Positions 22,500-34,026 of a DNA stretch of 64,000 nucleotides are shown here, piece after piece. The position numbers and the translations under genes are program-made. The DNA lies in contig OZ024737.1 of assembly GCA_964016875.1 (NCBI GenBank), forward strand, positions 31,001,683 through 31,065,682. The letters are read 5' to 3'. Numbering within the stretch: the stretch's first letter is position 1; each line of letters begins with the position of its first letter. This stretch comes from Fallopia convolvulus. Lineage: Eukaryota; Streptophyta; Magnoliopsida; Caryophyllales; Polygonaceae. Under the pieces are notes generated by a model, which ran no database searches, was not told the origin of the DNA, and was given only the letters and a program-made list of their open reading frames with translations.

Positions 22500-22740
22500 T
22501 TTGATAAATGAATATCAATATAATAAATAATGAATATACAGTCTCGTAGTATGTCGAGTGAATATCAATATGATAAACAATGAATATGTACTTATATTAT
22601 AATGAATATGAGTAAATGAGTAATTTTACTTGTATATACATTCTCGCAATGTATCATTATGAATACTAATGTGATAAAAATGAATATGTACTTGGATTAC
22701 GATAAATATGAATAAAATGAGTAATTTCACACTTTTTATA
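22500..22740. repeat. Degenerate AT-rich tandem repeat
   Basis: A block containing GAATATGTACTTATATTATA and then ATGAGTAATTTTAC recurs about 105 bp later as GAATATGTACTTGGATTACG and then ATGAGTAATTTCAC. A third partial unit precedes them (GAATATCAATATAATAAATA). The rest of 22290-22870 is AT-rich without a gene. Confidence 0.6.
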
Positions 22741-22939
22741 ATTTTATAAATGAACGTATGTATTAAAATGAAAATGAAAACATCCATTTTTTTATTGAAT
22801 ACATACTAAAATGACTATCATGGTGAATATGATCACCAAGTTACATGAATATCACAAGCTAATATAGTGAATATAATCACCCAAGTACAAATTTCACAAA
22901 CAAAAAATGACAAATGTATGATGATAATTCATTACTCTT

Positions 22940-23870
22940 ATGCAAACTCCATCTTCTTCTTTTTTGTAGAAGAGAGGCAACACTCTTCGTCCATTTAAGG
23001 GGGAAAATTTTATTCATAAAGAAAAAGGGCTTAGTAGTCATCAAATGGGAGATAGCTCGACCCCTTATATCATTAACAAGCATTAAATAAATCTCCTTCG
23101 GTGGGGCAAGTAATACATGAAATCCAAGCGGGAAATTAAAAGCATAACTAGCAAGGCAATCAACTACGTTATTCGCCTCCCTATAAATATGACGAAACTG
23201 GATAGTCTAGTTCCTACTAAGGAAGTCATGGCATTGCGATACCAGGCTAAAGAGAGGGTGGCTCTTGCGTATACACAGCTAAGGAGATTAATAGCAAGTT
23301 GGGAATCCAATTCGAGAATAATTTGCTTGTAACCTCGCTCCCATGTTAACTTGAGACCATTAAGGATTCCCCATAGCTCCGCCTTTGGGACCGTGCAACT
23401 TCCTACATTATGAACGAATCCACACAGCCATTGTCCCTGATGATTTCTTGATACCTCCTATCGTTGCACGTCCGTCCTTGACCGCCTCATCCGTGTTTAT
23501 CTTGATCCAGTTGTCTTTGGGGCTAGTCCAATCTACCTCCTACACACTTTTGAATTTACTAGAAAAAGCACAAGGAGGCTTACCTACTACTTCTTTATAT
23601 TCCCGAGTCCATTCCTTGATAAACTCGACCTTGTTCCTAACCTCGATCTCACCCTTGAAAATAAAGGTGTTTCTCCATTTCCATATCCACCAAAGTGACA
23701 TAATGAAAAGATCATGTCACTCCGTTGAATCAACCTTCGCCTCTCTCATCAAGTTGTCTCTCAACCAAATCGAGAAAGGTTTTTTGAAAAAAGGAGTAAA
23801 ATTAGTAACTCCAAAATTTAACCAAATAGCCCAAACCTTTTCACAATATTTGAATAGGTGCTCATAAATT
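22940..23870 (-). pseudogene. Second LINE-type tail: zf-RVT border plus RNase H, frameshifted
   Basis: Read on the minus strand, LWWIWKWRNTFIFKGE (near 23660-23705) matches the segment after the zf-RVT finger of plant LINEs. It is followed by NWIKINTDEAVKDGRATIGG (RNase H start, near 23450-23510) and then, in another frame, VPKAELWGILNGLKLTWERG and IILELDSQLAINLLS (near 23285-23400). The domain order is right but the frame breaks at least once. It differs in sequence from the RNase H fragment at 21813-22280, so it is a separate insertion. Plus-strand frames over it (23117-23332, 23385-23867) are shadows. Confidence 0.7.
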
Positions 23871-24214
23871 TTTTTTGGAATTTAAAACGTATTTTTGCAA
23901 ACCCAAAATCCAAAAATATAATAAAATTAGCCAAATTGTAATTTGTTAAAATTAATGTGACATGTTTAATTAGACAAAAAAATTAAAATTAATAAATGAA
24001 AAGTATATTTGTAATTTTGTATAGAGAAATAAATGGGTTGTTGGGGGAAGTGGGAAAAATAGAAAAGTGAGTTTCCTGGTTTTATTGATATTTAAGTGGA
24101 TTTCATGAAATGAATTCGAGAGTGTATAAAATGATGCGGAAGAGAGAGAAATAGTAAAAATGGATGTTTTTTTATTTCATGAGTTTTATGGTCTCGTCAA
24201 TATCAATCAATATA

Positions 24215-24777
24215 TCTATACTATTACTAAAGTCGAATCCTTCTCTCTTATGTGTCACCCATCTAACGATGCCACATATACATATTTAATTGTTCATTTA
24301 CCACTTTATCCTTAATTTTATTTAGAAATTACATTCCTACATATTATATTATGATATGATAGTAGTGTCCCATTTATCATTAATACTTACCATATTAAAT
24401 AAAAATAATCAACGAGATATGTTATTGATTAGTATTTCATGTCTATTATAATAAATTACGTATTACTATTATTTACCATATTCAACTAATGAGTATGAAA
24501 ATATTATTTAGTCTTTTTCAGTATTTATTTTCATGTATATTATAATAATATTATCTAATTCAAAAATTTAAATCACCTATGATATTATAAATAAATAATA
24601 CTATTTTTTTACATTCACTACATATTATAATAATTTTTGCTTGAAAGTTTTATTTAGGAAAATATTTTATTTTTATCGAATAAATTTATGTAAAATTCGA
24701 TGGATGAGTACGGTTTCTACATAAAAAAAATAATTCTCAAATCATAGTAGTGCGTAGCACGATCGGTTCTTACTTAG
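24215..24777 (+). mobile_element. Non-autonomous Helitron, about 563 bp
   Basis: It begins TCTATACTATTACTAAAGTC after an A, as Helitron 5' ends do. It ends with a short hairpin (GTGC-GTA-GCAC, 24750-24760), about a dozen spacer bases and a CTTAG/T border, a degenerate form of the usual CTAG/T. The body is AT-rich with no Rep/helicase coding. Related starts occur at 7857 (+), about 8566 (-) and about 10413 (+). It ends about 240 bp upstream of the PsbW ATG. Confidence 0.65.
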
Positions 24778-25014
24778 TTTATATTTATAACCTAACTCCC
24801 GTAGTAGAGGACTAGTGTGAGACTGTGAGCCACAAGGATAACGCGAAACGTGTAGGCATTTGGTTGGCTCTTGGCAGATTAGAAGACACCAATTCATCCT
24901 ACCTTTCCTTGCAACAACTTCAACTGAGAAACCAAAATTTCCTCTCGCATTAACAAAGTATATTGACAACTTGTAAACTTGGTCTTACTCCTCTCCTATA
25001 CAGACCGTTTTAAA

Positions 25015-25496
25015 ATGGCCACCATCACAGCAACCTCCTTATTCTCTCCGGTCACCAAGCTTCGACTCCCATCGCCCCCTGCTCTCGGTACGAATCTCTC
25101 TCAACATAAATCCATAATTTTCTGGTCGTTTCAATGTCATATGTAAATGATCATTCATTCATTCATCTGATTTCAGGATTACCCAAGATGAAAAGAGTGG
25201 GAAGAGTAAGCTGCTCAATGGAAGCCAAGCCAAGCACCCAAGAGAAAAAGGATAGCTCAAGAACAACGCTGACGGGCCCGTCTCTGATGGCTGTAGCCAC
25301 AACCGCCATGTGGAGTCCGGCTGCCTTGGCGTTGGTGGACGACCGAATGAGCACTGAGGGAACGGGGCTTCCGTTCGGATTGAGCAACGGCCTCCTCGGT
25401 TGGATCCTCCTGGGGGTGTTTGCCCTTATTTGGTCTCTCTACTTTGTCTATGCTTCAAGTCTTGATGAGGATGATGACTCTGGATTGTCTCTATGA
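25015..25496 (+). CDS. PSBW: Photosystem II reaction center protein W, chloroplastic
   Basis: A small intrinsic thylakoid subunit that stabilises photosystem II supercomplexes, nuclear-encoded and imported into the chloroplast. Two exons, 25015-25087 and 25177-25496, give 130 aa. The N-terminus [20 protein letters not shown] is a Ser/Thr-rich plastid transit peptide. A second, thylakoid-targeting hydrophobic stretch ends in AALALVD. The mature part [20 protein letters not shown], the single membrane helix [17 protein letters not shown] and the acidic tail ending GLSL are diagnostic of PsbW. The intron splits a Gly codon (G|GA), donor GTACGA and acceptor TTTCAG. A Helitron ends about 240 bp upstream, so the proximal promoter may include transposon sequence. 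Confidence 0.97.
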
Positions 25497-25889
25497 TCAA
25501 ATTAGTTTTATTTTTTTCAAATCAAACAATGTGAATCCTCCGTCAGTATTTGGAAATCTTAATCTTGTAAAGTGGATTCTGTTGCTCTATCAAAGCCTTG
25601 AAATGAAGGGTGATTATTAGACACATACATTACTAGAGCTGAGCTACATATGAGATCCTCTGCGATACAGGAGCTCCTAAGCTTGGCATGAAGTTGAGTT
25701 CTATGCAAATTGAACGTAATTTCAGCAGCAATATCAAAACAAACTCGAAACAGGGATCATAATGATTGTTCACAAGGTATATCTCTCTCAAGGAAAGTTT
25801 GTTTCCCACCTACTATGTTTAAGCTTATTTGTGGTGACAGCACCAAAATTCGTCCCCAGATAAATCAATTAAGTAGAGAAGAAAATGCA
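25497..25889. other. PsbW 3' flank, nothing further recognised
   Basis: Probable 3' UTR of PsbW followed by intergenic DNA. Short frames such as 25710-25901 lack any family feature. Confidence 0.4.
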
Positions 25890-25907
25890 TGTAATGACTG
25901 AGATGAT

Positions 25908-26008
25908 CATCATCATCATCATCATTGACCCAGTGAGGCTCCACTACAACGGAATCTGAGGGGTTAAGATGGGGGTACCCCTGCCCAAGGGATAGGGGGT
26001 ACGCCCGT
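25908..26008 (-). mobile_element. Short SINE-like retroposon with 18-bp target duplication
   Basis: A 101-bp insert is flanked by perfect 18-bp direct repeats TGTAATGACTGAGATGAT (25890-25907 and 26009-26026). On the minus strand it ends in a (TGA/ATG)n simple-repeat tail, after GTAGTGGAGCCTCACTGGGT, and starts AACGGGCGTACCCCC. Long target duplications plus a simple-repeat tail are marks of LINE-mobilised SINEs. No clear box A is visible, so the copy is probably 5'-truncated. Confidence 0.75.
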
Positions 26009-26410
26009 TGTAATGACTGAGATGATGCTAAGCAAATTAACAGAGACTAGATCATGACGTTCATAGCAAAATAATATAAACACGAGAAAACTAATCAGAA
26101 ACTTGTGAATCTATTGTAGATAATTTTGCAGCAATAAGTCTGCCCCTGCAATCAGAAACTTGTGAAGCTGCAGGGATCAAGATGTATATGATATGACAAA
26201 GCCAACTTCAACAGCCAATCAACTACATTTATTCCCATTGCAGTAAACACATTTCCACAAGATTTGAGTAAGCAATTCCAGGAAAACAATGACAATCTAA
26301 CGTATAGATGACTGTACAAGGAAAGTAACACTAGAATTTAATATATTGAGTTCTACAAAGATAAATTTTCATAATCCTTAATAATGTAACAGCAGTCTGT
26401 AAAACCTCGC

Positions 26411-28786
26411 TCAGAAAGGTTGGTTTTCACGGCCATTTAGAAAATCAAACTGCCCACCTCCACGCTCCTCTTGAAAAGCCTCCATTCTTGAATCTAGAAT
26501 TTCTAATTGAGACTTCACCCATGGTGGATTGTACCTGCTCTCTACCCACAGAGCTTCCCCTGTATCTTTGTGCTTGAAATCGGGATACTTTGGATTTTTC
26601 TGTTGGAAAAAAAACACAGATTGGTAAATTTTAATCTTGAGCATACCTTGTAAAACATAGCAAGATTCTGATTTCTGACTGATATCTTTTCCAATGGTAA
26701 GAATAAAAATGCAAATCCTACACCAACTTAACTGAATTTATGATCCAAGTTTCATGTGCTAATTGTTTTTATCACAACTAATTGTAACTCTTTTACATGA
26801 GCTCAATTTATACAAAGTTACCCATCTTTCTAGAAGTCACAAAGCCAACCACCTATTGAGCATAATTAAATTACTACCGGAAGCTATCAAAAAAGAGCCC
26901 ATTCCTTCAAATCCATTCATAAGTCATTACTCATTAAAGATGTTAAAGAAAAAATTCTGTTAATTATCAACTGACAAATTCCAACGTAGAGGTGACATTT
27001 TGCAAATAGAGTCATCTAAGAGGTTTTTGCAATTTCTTGCTTAATGGGTGGTTTTGTATTTTGTGGATACCAAAATATTTTCCGGGTGGTTTTCGTAGTT
27101 TATCCTTTGGTCAAGGAGAAGGTTACATAACAAATCTAGCAGAAGATACAACTAAAGAATGCCTTCTTACAAGCTCTAGCTTCAAGGAAGAGACTATGAA
27201 AACATGTAAAAAGTCATGGATAACTAGATCACCTTGTTTTTGCGGTTATCCCACCAATCGGTAGGATTGGCAAAGAATGCCTGCCACAGCGCTTCGGCAG
27301 GAAGCTTGTTGTCTGAAGAAGAGTTGTTCAATTTCCCACCTGAGAAATCACTAGCTAAGATTTCATACATGTGCAGATATAGTTAACCAGTTCACAGGAT
27401 ATCTAAACATTTTCAAGATAATGCTAAACACCTGGTGCTGTAGAGCTGGAGCTATCATCGTACAACGTCACAGGAGAAGAGAAATTTCTTTCTACAAAGT
27501 TTAGTTTCTGGACAACAACCTGCAAAATCCAATGCATTATGATTTCATAAAAATGCAAGTTCATCCGGAAATAACACGAGATTTAGATAGACATTAATGT
27601 TAACTAGACCTTGTAGTAGGTTTGTTGCTTCCCATCATCATTCATAACTGTATCAGATATAAGACGACCGGAAACGTATATTTGGTCACCCTTTTGTACA
27701 TGCTGGTAAGCTGTATGTGCCAGTTCGTCCCAAAATGTCAAATTGATCCTGGAGAGATGTAAAATTAATGCTTAATGCCTCTGAAGCTCATATTGCTAGT
27801 ACTTCAATATACTAAAACAAGACGTAGATGCCTAATGCCTTTGCAGCACTCTGATACAGTGATACTTCTTCAATCAAGCAGTGGTTCAAGTTCAGAACAT
27901 TTTCACACTCTTTCCCAACTCCTTTTTCGAACACAGAGTCTCAATGAACTAATAATTGAATGAACATAAAACCAGATAGACACGTTATTGCTAATGCAAG
28001 GGTGTTTTGTTTCTTAAATTCTTTTTAGATGAAAACAGCTCAGTAGCTCACAGCTTTTTAGCTTACTACCACTTAATACACATCCTAAGACCCACAAGCC
28101 ATTTTGTACATATTACATTACTAAATTGACTGTATTTTACTAGCCATCAATCTCCTTTGAGACTTTGACTAAGTTCATTACTGTTAATAGGATTGTTCAG
28201 TCGTACCATACACAAAACTTAAGGACACCGACTGGAATCAAAGGTATTCCCTTGGCCAAGCAATTCAACTAATTTTCAGATATCCAAGCATACATGGTAA
28301 GGGGCATAATGCCCTTATTTATAGTTGTGACTTGATATTCAAAACCCTAAATTCAATAAAAGAAAAACAGGAGGGGCTAAAGATTTAATCTTCTTACCAA
28401 ATAGTTTCAGAGGCTGACTTCTTGACGGCGATCCGAGTCCAAGCCAAGACTTTGCCGGAGGTAAAATGGTTAACTTGAACCTCAGCTCCGACAATGCCTA
28501 TCAGCTGAACCGAGTTGCAAAGCTCCTTCTTCCACTGAATCTCCGAGGGTCTCGGGTACGCCACCGACTTCTCATGGGCTGCGTCTGCGGCGGCGACGGC
28601 ATCTCTGTACTTAAGCGAGCACTTCGCTGTTGTTGTTGTTGGTCGGGTGAGCGCCAAGTGTTCGACGAAATGCTTAGCTGAAAATGGGAAAGAAAGAGAA
28701 GTGGGTGAAGACGGGATGGTAGAATTGACTATGAGGGTGTTTGGAGCCGGATTTCTGCGGAGGATGGTTGTCGTGGATGCCGCCAT
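26411..28786 (-). CDS. OSB: Organellar single-stranded DNA-binding protein (OSB family)
   Basis: OSB proteins bind single-stranded DNA in plant mitochondria or plastids and limit recombination of organellar DNA. Five exons (28398-28786, 27610-27748, 27432-27519, 27233-27339, 26411-26599) give 303 aa. The N-terminus MAASTTTILRRNPAPNTLIV looks like an organellar transit peptide. An SSB-like OB fold runs from about residue 80 to 185 (VQLIGIVGAEVQVNHF, then NLTFWDELAHTAYQHVQKGD, then YVSGRLISD). The C-terminal NPKYPDFKHKDTGEALWV is the plant-specific PDF motif that defines OSBs. Only one PDF motif is present. The frame is open slightly further upstream without an ATG, so ATG 28786 is the start. 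Mitochondrion versus plastid cannot be decided here. Confidence 0.93.
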
Positions 28787-28859
28787 ACGCGCCAAACGCG
28801 GAGAACGGAAGGAGAGCAGCGAATGCGTTTCCCGGTGGGGGTTGAGGTGAAGTTTGAAG

Positions 28860-29125
28860 ATAGAGGAGAGACGGCAATATAAAAGTAAAAAGAAAATTGC
28901 AAAAAATGACCCTAATTTTTACTCTTGTATCAAGAAAAGTACTATTCTTTGTTTGTTTTTCACCAGCAACCACCATTTTTTCACTTCATGAATGAATCTC
29001 CCCCCTCCGTTCTATGTCCTCAATGGGAAACTTAAATATATATTTATACTTTATAGTATAATCATCTAGACGATTAGAAGAACGGGAAATTCTTATGACA
29101 TTACTATTTAAATGTAAGAGTAGTA
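28860..29125. other. Upstream region of the OSB gene
   Basis: AT-rich promoter-side DNA with no clear TATA box or conserved motif that I can defend. Confidence 0.3.
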
Positions 29126-29250
29126 AGGTACAACAACAAACAACATTTATCTAGTGGAACCCGGTATAAAGGCGAGATCTGGAGGTTGAGATATACGCAC
29201 CCTTACCTCGACTTGAGGTCGGGACGGTATTTAAGATCAGCCCAAAGCAA
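29126..29250. mobile_element. SINE-like fragment
   Basis: ACAACAACAAACAACA, then AACCCGGTATAAAGGCGAG, then ATATACGCACCCTTACCTCG and GAGGTCGGGACGGT follow the pattern of a widespread plant SINE type (Au-like: CCCACAAGTGGGGTCTGGGG, then GTACGCAGACCTTACC). The resemblance is partial. Ends and target duplication are unresolved. Confidence 0.4.
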
Positions 29251-29394
29251 AAGGAAGAAGAAGGGACAACATGAGAAAAAACCAAATGAGTAGAAAAACA
29301 AGAGCGTAAAAATACTCTAGAAAATCCAGATAATTGAAGACTATAACAAAAAAAACTAGAACGAGAAGATGGAAAGAGTAGGACACTCCCTCTA

Positions 29395-29600
29395 GGTCGT
29401 CACTATTAATGCTTTCTATTGAAGTACTCTGTCCCACATCAATGAACTAAGCTAGTATAAATAACCTTGGGTTACTCCTCCTATTGCCAATTGGTTTTAG
29501 GATGGAACCCCACTGAACTTGTGTACTCGGCTTACGTATGCACGTGGCCCATGAAGTTTAACATGGTGGCCCATGGATTCTGACATGGTATCATGCAACT
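29395..29600 (+). repeat. Probable Ty1/copia LTR fragment
   Basis: GTCCCACATCAATG, a TATA-like TATAAATA near 29456, CCAATTGGTTTTAGGATGGA and a terminal GACATGGTATCA (like a TGGTATCA primer-binding site) follow the order of many plant Ty1/copia LTRs. There is no second LTR and no coding. Confidence 0.4.
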
Positions 29601-29609
29601 TCCTGCCGC

Positions 29610-30190
29610 CCGTTCATGCGAATATGTGGTGTTTTACACCTAGTTGGTCGGTCTGGCTAGAAAAGAGATTGGGATGCTGGCCATTGGTCCCTACACAAGG
29701 CCTGCCCGTTTCCTTGCGAAAGTCGCCATCAACCAACCCTTCGATTCTCCGAACCGGGACATCTGGTGGTCTCCTCTGTATGTGCCCGAACCATCTAAGC
29801 CTCGATTCTCTGATCTTCTCACCTAGATTGGCCACTCCCACCCTGCTCCTAATCACTTCATTCTTAACCCTATCCAGTCTCGTATGCCCCTGCTCCTACG
29901 CCTTAGTAGTCGGCCAACATTCAGCGCCGTAGAGAATGGCGGGTCTAACCACCATTTTGTAGAACTTGCCCTTTAGTTTAAGTGGGGCCTTTCTGTCACA
30001 CAACACTCTAAAAGCATCCCTCCACTTCTGTCAATCTCTCTGTATTCTATGTACAATTGAGCTCAGGTATTTGAACATCTCCTTCTTCGTTAAAACCTCT
30101 CCTTCCAAACGTACTTTCTCATCTGGTTTCACCTGGCTAAACTTAAGAGTAGTAAGGTAGTATATTTTTATTAATGCTTTAAAAAATGTT
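29610..30190 (-). pseudogene. C-terminal fragment of an RTE-type LINE reverse transcriptase
   Basis: On the minus strand, KFSQVKPDEKVRLEGEVLT and KEMFKYLSSIVHR are followed by KMVVRPAILYGAECW and then IRESRLRWFGHIQRRPPDV with PVRRIEG. This is the order of the region after the reverse transcriptase core in plant RTE LINEs (KYLGS, RP(A/T)LLYG(A/S)E, RLRWFGHV.RRP). The pieces lie in more than one frame with stops between. The element is 5'-truncated and inactive. Shadow frames on the plus strand (29573-29932) are not genes. Confidence 0.8.
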
Positions 30191-30506
30191 TGGTGAATCT
30201 TGAACTTGTCAAGATGGTTGCCTTTCAAGCATCTAGGAAGGTTTAAATGAGACCTGAATAGGTCTTTTATGACGGTGTTTTTACTAGGATTATATGTAAA
30301 AAAACAAGAGAAAAGAAAGTATGGGTGTTTTTCCGTAATTTTATCGAGGAAATTTCCCAATTTTGATAGCTAGACCAGAAAGCAGAAACCAATTTTTAGA
30401 ACAGTGCTTATTCTCCACTGCGCAAGAAGCAGAGGAACAATTTCTCGACACCGTTTCACCTTCTTCTCGGAATCAATCTCGGATCGAGTTTGGATCCACT
30501 AAGATA
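30191..30506. other. Interval and probable 5' leader of the indole synthase gene
   Basis: No gene is visible. The last 100-150 bp before ATG 30507 probably form the 5' UTR. Confidence 0.3.
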
Positions 30507-33363
30507 ATGGCCTCTCTTGCTACTTCTAATTCTAAAACCCTTAGCCTCTCCGAAACATTTGTTCGATTGAAACAGCAGAAAAAGGTAAGCTTGCTACTAC
30601 TATCTATTTCCTCTATGTTTAATTTTCTACACGAACCTATTTCTGCTTCAAATTACGTGTTGCTTAGGTTGATTATCCAATTGGGTTTTTCATGGCCAGT
30701 CTTCATCCAAGCATCCGTTTGAATGTTTTTCTCAATGCTTGCTTGTGTGTTATTATATGCTGTTTGATTACTTGAAAAAGTGAACGTGACTATTCGGAGA
30801 TGAGAATCATTTAGAAAGTGTTACTACATAGGCCAAATTATAGGGAGCTTTGGAAAATAGGCTAATTGACCTTAATAAATAGCATTTGCAAATCGCCTGT
30901 GAGTTCTTAAGGAATTGGCACATTTGGATGGAGTGGTAAATTGAAGGCTGAAGCCCTGTGATAAATTATTGAAAAGAGAAGAGAAAGGAATTATGTGTTT
31001 GAAACATTTGATAGCCTGCTTATCTAGTGATCCTTCTTGTTTTTTTGTTCATTGTTTTTATGGTATTGTTATTTGTTGCTCATCTTAGTTCCTTTATATG
31101 GTGCTTGGGTTATAGCATTTGTGTTGCTCTTGATAACTTGGGGATGCTTGCTAGTAAAGGTAACGATAAAATGCTGATTTCTGAAAGAAAGAAAGAAAAT
31201 GGAACAATAAGAAAACGTTTTGAAGGATGGATTCTAACTGGTTAAATTGCTACTAAACTCAAGAATATTGAGAATTATCTTTTTCAATGGATTTCTTCTC
31301 CTTACACTTATTAAACTCAAGAATATTGACTCGTATCACATATCACAGTCACAAACAATATTTTGAATTTCACAACTGGGTAAGGCACAATTTTGCATTG
31401 AAAGAATTGTTCTGATAAGCTTCCTTGTACCCTGAGAAGGTGGCATTCATCCCTTACATCACAGCCGGTGACCCTGATCTTTCAGTAACTGAAGAAGCTT
31501 TGAAAGTGCTAGATTCTTGTGGTTCAGATATAATTGAACTCGGATTACCTTATTCAGATCCTTTAGCAGATGGTCCTGTTATCCAGGTACAAAGCCAATG
31601 TTGCTATCTTCTTTATTTTCTGAAATAATTCATCTTCTGTTAAGGCTATCGTCTTATGCTCACTGTAGGCTGCTGCTACACGTGCATTGGCTAAAGGAAC
31701 CAACTTTAATTCTGTTTTGGCAATGTTGAGGAAGGTGAGATTCTTCTGTTCTATTTTTCATTCATCTCCTACATTTAATCTGCCGATTTTTGTTCTATGC
31801 TTGTCATTCTTATTTGTTTTCTTTCTGAATAGGTTGTGCCGGAGTTATCATGCCCGATTGCATTATTTACTTATTACAACCCAATACTCAAGCGTGGTAT
31901 TGACAATTTCATGTCCATTATAAAGGATGCTGGTGTACATGGTAAATTACAATTGCATATGTGATCCAAGTCTTTATGTATTTCATTAGCATATTAAATT
32001 GCTAGAATGTTTGAAGCCGGTATCACCTATTTTTTTGTCTTACAAAATGCAATTAAGCTATCTTCCATAACCATTTTTTTTTTCAGGACTTGTGGTTCCT
32101 GACGTTCCTTTGGAGGAAACTGAAATCTTGAGGAGAGAAGCCGCCAAGAATAACATTGAATTGGTAGGGTTATTCAGTAGGCATTTTCTTACTAATATTT
32201 TTATTTTTGCTTTTTTTAGCTACTATAGGATTGGGATACTAGTATAATACTATAGAATCATTGACATGGTTTCTATTTATGAAGGTGCTGCTTACGACGC
32301 CCACAACTCCTATTGCTCGAATGAAAGCCATTGTTGAAGCCTCAGAAGGCTTTGTCTATCTTGTAAGATCCCATGAAATGTGCAAGTCATATTGCTTATG
32401 TTATAATGATTATATTGCTATTGTTATGGTTACTTTTTTCTGATATTACATGCCTTCTTTGTTTTTCCATATCGATAGTTTAGGTGGGGTATCACTTGAC
32501 ACTATACTGATCATATGTAGTAAGTATTTGAGCAATTACAAGTAATATAGTAAGTAGCTGAAGCATTGGTTTATTTATGAACTGAAGAGGGTAGTGTTGT
32601 GTTTGATAAAAACCGAACTGTTTTTTGTATTTACAGACACAACTAATCATGGACCTTGTTAATTCAATTTATCAGACATTATGAAAAACTCGTCTCCAGC
32701 ATAACTATCATGATTTATCCTGTTATCGTCTTTATTATCAGTTGGAATTTTCTTGGCTTCTTATACAGAATGTGGGCAATGAAATTGTTGCAGTAAACAC
32801 TCACTCTTGCTTAAGAAATGTAATAGTTTGTGAACTATATGAACAGGTAAGCTCAGTTGGTGTCACTGGTGCGCGTGCATCTGTGAGCGACAAAGTTCAA
32901 ATGCTTCTCAGAGAAATTAAAGAGGTTTGTTCTCATTCAACTTCTTACATGATTTGTAAAAAATCGGCCATGACACTATTACCAGAGTGTCAAACACAAC
33001 TGTCCCTATATTTATGACAATTGAATGAACCAATTAATTCATCTTCCTATTGCAGGTGACATCAAAGCCCGTAGCAGTTGGCTTTGGCATATCAAAGCCC
33101 GAGCACATAGCACAGGTCACTTTCTCTAAATCTACATCTTTGCTTTTAAACTCTGAATGTTAATTATGTTTTGGATGTGGCAATTCGAGCTCGGTCCCTC
33201 AATTTCACCTGTTGTTTTTGCACGCCAGGTGGCGGGATGGGGAGCTGATGGGGTGATCGTTGGAAGTGCAATGGTGAAGATATTAGCCGATGCCAAATCA
33301 CCCGAGGAAGGTTTGAAGGAGCTTGAATCGTTCACTAAATCCTTAGTGTCTGCACTTAATTGA
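30507..33363 (+). CDS. INS: Tryptophan synthase alpha-like protein / indole-3-glycerol-phosphate lyase
   Basis: Cleaves indole-3-glycerol phosphate to indole and glyceraldehyde 3-phosphate. Nine exons (30507-30584, 31440-31586, 31669-31734, 31833-31941, 32087-32163, 32285-32362, 32847-32924, 33056-33115, 33229-33363) encode 275 aa. TrpA signatures are present: [14 protein letters not shown], the catalytic Glu and Asp in [17 protein letters not shown], then [46 protein letters not shown] and [13 protein letters not shown]. The protein starts [20 protein letters not shown], only about 26 residues before the conserved core. It therefore lacks the long plastid transit peptide of TSA1 and resembles the cytosolic indole synthase INS type. 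All exon phases fit. The TSA versus INS choice is inference from the N-terminus. Confidence 0.93.
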
Positions 33364-33976
33364 GCGCTAGATATTCTTCATTTTCTTTTCCATTGAAACT
33401 CTTGCAAAGAAATTGTAGCTTTAGTTTTGGAAGAGGTTATAAATGAATTCCCCAAAAGTGTGGGTCGGATATGATTCAATATTCATGATTTTGATTTCAA
33501 GGGAATTAACCACAAGATTACAACTTTTTTTCCTTTTAGACTTTATCCTGGTTCGATCGGCCAATGTCGCTCTGCATTCTACATCCAAACATGCTACTGA
33601 ATTGTCATTAAATTCATTGTTAATCTAATCAGTTTGAATATCGGTTCGAGTAGGGCACCTTTTGGAAATATTTCACCCTGATGAAAAATTAAGTTTCAGC
33701 ATGCATGGGGAACTTTGTTTTTTTCCAGCACTTTGTAAGCTTGTACTTGCACGATTTTGGCGGAATATTGACTATGTAAACGTGACAATAATCAATGTTA
33801 TGTAACCACAAATAAACAGAGACGTCCTGCAAAAACCTGCAAGCAACAAGGTTGTCAAAAATTGCAACAGTGTGACCTATACAAGCTAATCGTAGAATTT
33901 AATACTGACCCTGAAAGTAAAAAGCTAGCGTTCCCATTAATACCCAATCGTTTCTTTTTCTTCCTTTTTCTTTTGA
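33364..33976. other. Intergenic stretch between the indole synthase gene and BUD13
   Basis: Contains the likely 3' UTR of the upstream gene. I see no coding exon or transposon. Confidence 0.4.
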
Positions 33977-34026
33977 TTGGGCTGAGCCCAATTAGAGTGA
34001 GCCCATTAAAGTTTTCCATTGGCCCA
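33977..34026 (+). promoter_or_regulatory. Cluster of GGGCY/TGGGCC-type promoter elements before BUD13
   Basis: TTGGGCTGAGCCCAA (33977-33991) is a perfect palindrome. GAGCCCATTAAAG and TTGGCCCAAAC (GGCCCA at 34021-34026) follow. These are site II-type motifs, common upstream of plant housekeeping genes and bound by TCP factors. They sit just before the pyrimidine-rich leader of BUD13. Function here is inferred from motif and position. Confidence 0.5.

Noticed and set aside
23117..23867. Plus-strand frames of 71 and 160 codons
   Set aside because: They are antisense shadows of the minus-strand LINE-type RNase H fragment.
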